From the NCBI GenBank assembly GCA_028869725.1, contig JAGWRJ010000343.1, positions 1 through 10,852 on the forward strand: DNA of 10,852 bases, in the 5' to 3' direction. Shown piece by piece: positions 6,942 to 10,852 of this stretch. The translations under genes and the position numbers were made by a program. How positions within the stretch are numbered: position 1 is the stretch's first letter; each line of letters starts with the position of its first letter. Origin of the DNA: Alphaproteobacteria bacterium. Lineage in GTDB: Bacteria > Pseudomonadota > Alphaproteobacteria > Micropepsales > Micropepsaceae. The notes under the pieces are model-generated. The model was not told the origin of the DNA and did not search any database. It worked only from the letters and a program-made list of their open reading frames with translations.

Positions 6942-7411
6942 AACTCGTTCTTGGTGTGCTGGATCAGGCGTATAGCGACGCGGCATCCAAGCAAACCACG
7001 ACGACCGGCGATGTGGCGGAAATCCTTGAGAAAAAATACCACGTCATGGAAACGTTCTATGACCAATACAAGGACCGTATAGCCGACTGGATGGCGCTGA
7101 GCGTTGCGAAATCAATCGAGATGATCGCAGCCGGAGCGCCGTCTAATCTCGATCCATTCCTGAGCGCGCGCGAAGAAATCCAGGACGCATTCCGGCGCTT
7201 CATTCTCGGCAGCGAAATGGAAAAGCTGTTCGGGCAACTTACCGAATCCGAGATGGCTTACTTTCTCGGCTCGACGGGCGGTTTCACCGGGCGCGCAAAG
7301 AAGGGCTATTCCAAGCGGTTCAAGAAGCCGGGCCAGAAACGCAAGGCGCGGCCTGCGTTTGTCGATACCGGCCTTTATCTGGCTAGCTTCCGAGCGGACA
7401 TCAAGAAATGA
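6938..7411 (+). CDS. Neck/tail-completion candidate (HK97 gp10-like by position), GTG start
   Basis: A 157-aa protein. An in-frame ATG exists at 6881, but that would overlap the previous gene by 61 bases, whereas GTG at 6938 gives a four-base GTGA overlap and the natural N-terminus (M)KLVLGVLDQAYSDA. The N-terminal two thirds are helical (GDVAEILEKKYHVMETFYDQ at 24-43; AREEIQDAFRRFI at 77-89). A very basic stretch follows (about 119-138, KKGYSKRFKKPGQKRK), then RPAFVDTGLYLASFRA (138-153). A basic linker followed by a DTGxYxxSFRA ending is reminiscent of HK97 gp10-type neck or tail-completion proteins, which are small and encoded in this slot. Only weak GGGG precedes the start, so coupling to the upstream gene is likely. 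The role is inferred. Confidence 0.5.
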   Translation: MKLVLGVLDQAYSDAASKQTTTTGDVAEILEKKYHVMETFYDQYKDRIADWMALSVAKSIEMIAAGAPSNLDPFLSAREEIQDAFRRFILGSEMEKLFGQLTESEMAYFLGSTGGFTGRAKKGYSKRFKKPGQKRKARPAFVDTGLYLASFRADIKK

Positions 7412-8358
7412 CCAGCATTTCAGAAGCCGCCGGGCAGCAATCGCAACTGCAATCGGCCCTCCGCGCCGGTCTCGATAACATCGACCGCAACCAGACGGTC
7501 TCATTCACCCAATACAACAAATTCACGATGCCGGTTGACGGCACCGTTTATTGGGTCGGCATGGGGTCGGCGCAGACGGTCAGCGGCTCGGTTCACTACG
7601 CCATCAACCGGCAGCAGAATGAGGACGAAACCCTCGGCGTAAATACGGTCACGTTCACGTCCGAAGAGCAGATCAGCTTCCTGAATTCCGTTTCGCCTAC
7701 GACCCTGTGGATCGGAACGTTTGAGGGGCTGCAATTCGCGTTCTCGAACCAAGCCGACTTCTACCAGCAGGCCGATCTCTGGCACTATGTCGGCAACGCG
7801 CTTTACCCGGCGCTTGCATCCCAGCTTGTCGGCTCGACGGCTGGGCTTCTGGCGCTTCAGCCGATCGTTTCCAACAGCCTGCCGATCTGGCTGGCGCAGA
7901 ACAGTTTTGCTCCCGTCTATCCATCGTTTCTCGTGCCGGACAACGTGACGCCGCCCTACATCGTGGCGCATGTCATTCCCGAGGAAACGATGGCTTTGCA
8001 GGCGTTTCCGACGTTTTCATGGCCCGGCACGACCGAGCCGAATACTGGATCGGCGCCGCTGCATGCGCTGGCGTCCGACCAACTCATGCGCGATCGCGTG
8101 CGGCTTACGCTCTACGGTTTCAATAACCAGACCGCAATTCAGTATCTCGTTGCGCTTGAGCAATACAGCCTCAACACAGACGATTTTGGGTTCATGAACT
8201 CGCCCGCGATCCGCGATGACAAGCGGACCCAAGTTGAACTCGCCATTCTGGCTCAGAAGAAAACGATCGAGATCGTGGCTTCCTATTACCAGAGCACAGC
8301 CAACGCCATAGCGCAGCGGCTGATCCTTGAGGCGTCCGCCTCTCTTGTCATCGCGTAA
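7408..8358 (+). CDS. Phage structural protein with tail-terminator-like C-terminus
   Basis: A 316-aa protein starting at an ATGA overlap with the preceding stop; there is no good ribosome-binding site, so translation is probably coupled. Two parts can be seen. Residues 1-125 are beta-rich, with the segments NEDETLGVNTVTFTSEEQIS (71-90) and LWIGTFEGLQFAFSNQADFY (100-119). Residues 126-316 contain YIVAHVIPEE (184-193) and then RDRVRLTLYGFNNQTAIQYL (228-247), with a long helical end. The order of a VxLxxYG strand, helix, and closing repetitive helix is the layout of tail-terminator proteins of the LIC_12616/gp12 type, which cap the tail tube and join it to the head. The extra N-terminal part is not typical of terminators, which are usually under 200 aa. 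The call is by pattern and gene order. Confidence 0.45.
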   Translation: MTSISEAAGQQSQLQSALRAGLDNIDRNQTVSFTQYNKFTMPVDGTVYWVGMGSAQTVSGSVHYAINRQQNEDETLGVNTVTFTSEEQISFLNSVSPTTLWIGTFEGLQFAFSNQADFYQQADLWHYVGNALYPALASQLVGSTAGLLALQPIVSNSLPIWLAQNSFAPVYPSFLVPDNVTPPYIVAHVIPEETMALQAFPTFSWPGTTEPNTGSAPLHALASDQLMRDRVRLTLYGFNNQTAIQYLVALEQYSLNTDDFGFMNSPAIRDDKRTQVELAILAQKKTIEIVASYYQSTANAIAQRLILEASASLVIA

Positions 8359-8390
8359 CCTCGGCACAGGCCGACACTCAGGAGATCAAT

Positions 8391-8717
8391 ATGGCTCAGA
8401 TTCCCTACAACGCACAGGCGTCTGTGCTGACCACCAATGGCGGCCAGAAATCGGCACTCAATCTCGCGGCTGGCGCGAATCTGGTGAAGGCGACGGCGGG
8501 GCGCATTTTCTCGCTGAACGTCAACACGGCTGGCACGGCTGGCACGCTGGCGGTCTATGACAGCGCGACGACCGCAGGCGCGGGCGCGTCCAATCTGGTG
8601 TGGGAGGGCAGCGCGACGACCGCGCAGGGCACCGTGATCGTGCTCAACTTCCCCTGTGCCAATGGTATCGTCGTGACGGCCCCCACGGGCGGCGTGGTCG
8701 CCGTTTCATACGTCTGA
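8391..8717 (+). CDS. Small beta-rich phage structural protein, first of a paralogous pair
   Basis: A 108-aa protein with a strong ribosome-binding site (AGGAG at 8380-8384, six bases before ATG), suggesting high expression. Just upstream a short hairpin (TCGGC at 8361-8365, GCCGA at 8370-8374) precedes the site; it has no T-run and may only protect or shape the leader. The protein is Gly, Ala, Thr and Val rich with alternating strands: LVKATAGRIFSLNVNTAG (31-48), LAVYDSATTAGAG (53-65) and PCANGIVV (88-95), ending VAVSYV. No membrane or signal sequence is seen. It is clearly related to the next gene: the last 22 residues share 14 identities. A single beta-sandwich used for decoration, a head fibre or a tail-associated role is plausible, but the function is unknown. 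Confidence 0.72.
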   Translation: MAQIPYNAQASVLTTNGGQKSALNLAAGANLVKATAGRIFSLNVNTAGTAGTLAVYDSATTAGAGASNLVWEGSATTAQGTVIVLNFPCANGIVVTAPTGGVVAVSYV

Positions 8718-9010
8718 TGGCCCTCTATCCGAACGGCCCGACGCCATACGGCAACGCCACGGCGCTCGGCATTACGGCGCCGACCGTCGTGAAGGCCGCG
8801 CCCGGTGTGCTCGTGACGGTCAACGTCATCGTTGCGGGGTCGGCGGCTGGGGCGATTTACGACGCAACCAGCACGTCGGGAAACAGCGCGGCAAATCAGG
8901 TTGCGCCCATTCTCGCAACGGCAGGCACTTACGCCGTTAAAATGCCCTGCGCCAACGGCATCGTCGTGGCGCCCGGCACCGGCCAGACCGTCGCCATTTC
9001 CTACGACTGA
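8717..9010 (+). CDS. Small beta-rich phage structural protein, second of a paralogous pair
   Basis: A 97-aa protein started at the ATG that overlaps the previous TGA by one base (TGATG). The frame runs open for 39 codons upstream, but that part is an out-of-frame reading of the first paralogue (Arg/His-rich), so 8717 is the real start. Shared blocks with its neighbour are VVKAAPGVLVTVNVIVAGSA (24-43) against LVKATAGRIFSLNVNTAGTA, then IYDATSTSG against VYDSATTAG, and PCANGIVV with VAISYD at the end. Residues 1-15 (MALYPNGPTPYGNAT) differ and are Pro/Gly-rich, perhaps an anchoring arm. It has no strong ribosome-binding site of its own, so its level should follow that of the first copy. A strong terminator follows 22 bases after the stop. 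Function unknown; a structural role is inferred. Confidence 0.72.
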   Translation: MALYPNGPTPYGNATALGITAPTVVKAAPGVLVTVNVIVAGSAAGAIYDATSTSGNSAANQVAPILATAGTYAVKMPCANGIVVAPGTGQTVAISYD

Positions 9011-9032
9011 CCACCTGCAACAGCACGACACC

Positions 9033-9056
9033 AAGGCGCTTCCGGGCGCCTTTTTT
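9033..9056 (+). terminator. Strong intrinsic terminator before the tail sheath gene
   Basis: The stem AAGGCGC at 9033-9039 pairs with GCGCCTT at 9046-9052 around a six-base TTCCGG loop, and the T-run continues to 9056 (six T in all, then ATT). This is a textbook Rho-independent terminator. It closes the connector and small-protein block, so the sheath gene, which starts 16 bases later, must depend on read-through, antitermination or another promoter. Confidence 0.85.
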
Positions 9057-9071
9057 ATTGAGGGGTAGCCG

Positions 9072-10400
9072 ATGGCGACCACGATCACGCCGCGCATTGT
9101 GACGGTGAATACGACCGTTACGCGAGCGCCAACGCCTTCACAGCTTCAGCAAAGCGGTGCGCTGATCTCGCTCGGAGGCACCACGCTTACGACGGATACC
9201 TACCGGTTTTTTGGCAACCTGGCCGAACTGAAAACCGTTCTGAGCAGCGCCGGCAACTACGCCGAACTGACGGATATGGCGACGACCTTCTTTGCTCAGG
9301 GCAATGCGGTCGGCCTTTACGTCCTCGAACTCGGCACGGAAAGCACGGCAGGCGCGAATATCCCGGCGCTTCAGTCGTGGATTTCGAGCCAGATGACGCA
9401 GGTGTTCTATTCCTACCTCATTCCGGCGACGTGGGATGGCGTGGAAGGCGTTTCGAGCGTCACCATCACCAACGGCGGCTCAGGTTACACCAGTGTTCCT
9501 ACCGTGACTTTCTCGGCGCCCACGAGCGGCACGACCGCGACCGGCACGGCCGTGATCCAGAACGGTGCGGTAACGCAGATCATCATCACGAATCCCGGCT
9601 CGGGCTACACATCAACGCCGACCGTTACGATTGGTGCTCCTACCAGCGGCACCACCGCGACCGCGACGGCGACCGATGGGTCGGCGCTTGCCGGCATCGC
9701 GAACAATTACAGCAGCCCGAATGGGAAGACGTATTTCCACGTCACGACCACCAAAACCAACATCGCGCAGTATGCGAACATCAAGAGCATCATTGCGACG
9801 GTGCCATCACCGACTGCGGCATCTACCGAATTCCAGGCGGCGGTTCTGTTCTACTACATGACGGCGCTGTTGCCGTCCGCTGCCACGCCCGGCGCGATCC
9901 TGTCCTACAAATGGGCATATGGCGTGACGCCGTGGGCGCAGACCCCGACGAACGCGACGAATATCAACACAATCCTCACGGCTTATGGCAACGTCATTCT
10001 GACGGGTGCCGAGGGCGGCATTTCCACCGCGTCGGTGTTCAAGGGCACCACGATGGACGGCGAGCAGATCGCCTGGTGGTATTCCGTCGATTTTTTCCAG
10101 ATCCAGATCAAGCAGGCGATGGCGGCGGCGATCCTGAATGGATCGAATACCATTCCGCCGCTTCTTTACAATCAGAACGGCATCAACACGCTTGAAGCAG
10201 TCGCTAACAACGAAGCCGCCGCCTCGGTTTCGTTCGGCCTCAACCTGACGGCCAGCGTCACGGCAACGCCGTTCTACACCTACACGCAGGCGAACCCCGG
10301 TGATTACAACGCCGGAATTTACAACGGCTTCACCGCAACGGTGACGCCGGCAGTCGGGTTCCTGACGATCACCTTCAACATCGACGCGATCCAGTTCTGA
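9072..10400 (+). CDS. Tail sheath protein, DUF3383-type, with an inserted two-repeat beta domain
   Basis: A 442-aa protein with GAGGGG six bases before the ATG, fitting high expression. The N-terminal part (IVTVNTTVTRA; ALISLGGTTLTTDTYRFFG at about 30-48; VGLYVLELGTES) and the C-terminal part from about residue 205 (YFHVTTTKTNIAQYANIKSI; a WAYGVTPWAQ segment; PPLLYNQNGINTLEAVANN) match the DUF3383 family of contractile-tail sheath-like proteins. It should polymerise around the tail tube and contract on infection. Between them, after YSYLIPATWDG (114-123), lie two 40-residue repeats (130-169 and 170-200). They contain GSGYTSxPTVT and SAPTSGTTAT and resemble beta-repeat modules seen in many phage surface proteins. 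The fold is interrupted at one point and resumes, as expected for a domain insertion. The tail tube gene follows 10 bases after the stop. Confidence 0.82.
   Translation: MATTITPRIVTVNTTVTRAPTPSQLQQSGALISLGGTTLTTDTYRFFGNLAELKTVLSSAGNYAELTDMATTFFAQGNAVGLYVLELGTESTAGANIPALQSWISSQMTQVFYSYLIPATWDGVEGVSSVTITNGGSGYTSVPTVTFSAPTSGTTATGTAVIQNGAVTQIIITNPGSGYTSTPTVTIGAPTSGTTATATATDGSALAGIANNYSSPNGKTYFHVTTTKTNIAQYANIKSIIATVPSPTAASTEFQAAVLFYYMTALLPSAATPGAILSYKWAYGVTPWAQTPTNATNINTILTAYGNVILTGAEGGISTASVFKGTTMDGEQIAWWYSVDFFQIQIKQAMAAAILNGSNTIPPLLYNQNGINTLEAVANNEAAASVSFGLNLTASVTATPFYTYTQANPGDYNAGIYNGFTATVTPAVGFLTITFNIDAIQF
9459..9671 (+). repeat. Two tandem 120-base repeats coding a beta domain inserted in the sheath
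   Basis: Repeat one begins at 9459 and repeat two at 9579, a period of exactly 120 bases (40 codons); the second is cut short after about 31 codons. Over those 31 residues 24 are identical. Both contain SGYTSxPTVT followed by xAPTSGTTAT. DNA identity is lower than protein identity because third codon positions differ, so the duplication is not recent or the repeats are under selection for protein sequence. Confidence 0.85.
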
Positions 10401-10410
10401 GGGGCACGAA

Positions 10411-10852
10411 ATGGCAACCAACCCGCAAGTCCCGCAGGGCACGCTTAATCGCGTCCGCTGCCATGTGGTTATTCCGTCCTATGCCACGCTGAACATCACC
10501 AGCAGCAACATGGGAAAGAATTTCGCGAAGATTTCGTTCGAGGGTCCGTTTGTCGAGCAGATCGGCACCGGAACCGGCATCGTCACGTCGCCCGAACCTT
10601 ATGTGATGGCAACGGTAAATGTCGGCGTTCTGCGCACGCAGTCATTGGCCTATTCGTGGCTGACGCAATCGCAGGCCACGAGCTTCATCGGGAATGTGGT
10701 GATCCACTCCGATACGGCGGCTTTCCCCGCGATTACACTTGCGGACGTGTCGATCCGCGATATCGAACCCGGCGCCTATGATGGCACTGATCCAATCGTC
10801 AGGCTCGATCTGCGCGGCGTCTACTACGTCAATAACAACCTGTGGAACGCCC
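10411..10852 (+). CDS. Tail tube protein (DUF3277-like), 3' end missing
   Basis: The frame is open from the ATG at 10411 to the window edge, 147 codons without a stop, preceded by GAGGGG with six-base spacing. It begins MATNPQVPQGTLNRVRCHVV, continues with YATLNITSSNMGKNFAKISF, and has LRTQSLAYSWLTQSQATSFIGNVVIHSD near residues 71-98. Position directly after a DUF3383 sheath gene is where myoviruses encode the tube. The strand-rich layout, including VNVGVLRTQSLA followed by a helix and a strand, agrees with DUF3277-type tube proteins, but no motif here is decisive alone. The tube forms the inner conduit for DNA, around which the sheath assembles. About 145 residues of a protein usually 140-180 long are present, so little seems missing. 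Confidence 0.65.
   Translation, partial: MATNPQVPQGTLNRVRCHVVIPSYATLNITSSNMGKNFAKISFEGPFVEQIGTGTGIVTSPEPYVMATVNVGVLRTQSLAYSWLTQSQATSFIGNVVIHSDTAAFPAITLADVSIRDIEPGAYDGTDPIVRLDLRGVYYVNNNLWNA

Noticed and set aside
9377..10195. A 272-codon frame in another plus-strand phase inside the sheath gene.
   Set aside because: The translation is His/Arg/Asp-rich, simply the shifted reading of the sheath codons, with no motif and no supporting start site.

Overview
The window is a 10.85 kb, GC-rich, tightly packed head-and-tail structural module of a tailed bacteriophage or prophage. The tail-sheath and tail-tube genes at the right end indicate a contractile-tailed (myovirus-like) particle. High GC with G/C-ending codons and the overall flavour of the proteins suggest a proteobacterial, possibly alphaproteobacterial, host; this is an impression, not a measurement. 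No integrase, attachment site or bacterial flank is visible, so prophage and free phage cannot be told apart.

Layout, left to right. The last 12 codons of an upstream gene (probably the large terminase subunit) overlap the portal gene (39-1517, DUF1073 family). A Mu gpF/SPP1 gp7-type head morphogenesis protein follows (1518-2327). The order is then interrupted by one small gene on the opposite strand (2520-2317), a two-helix membrane protein of the T4 Imm superinfection-immunity family; it looks like a moron. Head genes resume with a long DUF2213 protein carrying a charged coiled-coil scaffold-like C-terminus (2571-4244), a putative cement/decoration protein (4244-4831) and the DUF2184-type major capsid protein (4844-5860). 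A hairpin terminator follows. The connector region comes next: an unrecognised 178-aa protein, a likely head-tail connector, a neck/tail-completion candidate starting with GTG, and a 316-aa protein whose C-terminus resembles tail terminators. Two small beta-rich proteins that are paralogues of each other follow (8391-8717 and 8717-9010), then a strong intrinsic terminator (about 9033-9056), the DUF3383-type tail sheath (9072-10400) and the start of the tail tube gene, which runs off the window.

The genes work together as a capsid and tail assembly line. The portal nucleates the shell, scaffold and protease shape and mature it, cement and capsid form the shell, connectors close the portal, and sheath plus tube form the contractile tail. 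Most junctions are one- to four-base start/stop overlaps (TAATG, TGATG, GTGA, ATGA), pointing to translational coupling. The strongest ribosome-binding sites precede capsid, sheath, tube and the first small beta protein, the products presumably needed in many copies.

The least ordinary points are the antisense Imm-family moron inside the head operon, two well-formed internal ribosome-binding sites with in-frame ATGs that could yield a separate scaffold from the protease gene, a two-repeat beta domain inserted into the sheath protein, and the tandem pair of small paralogous proteins.
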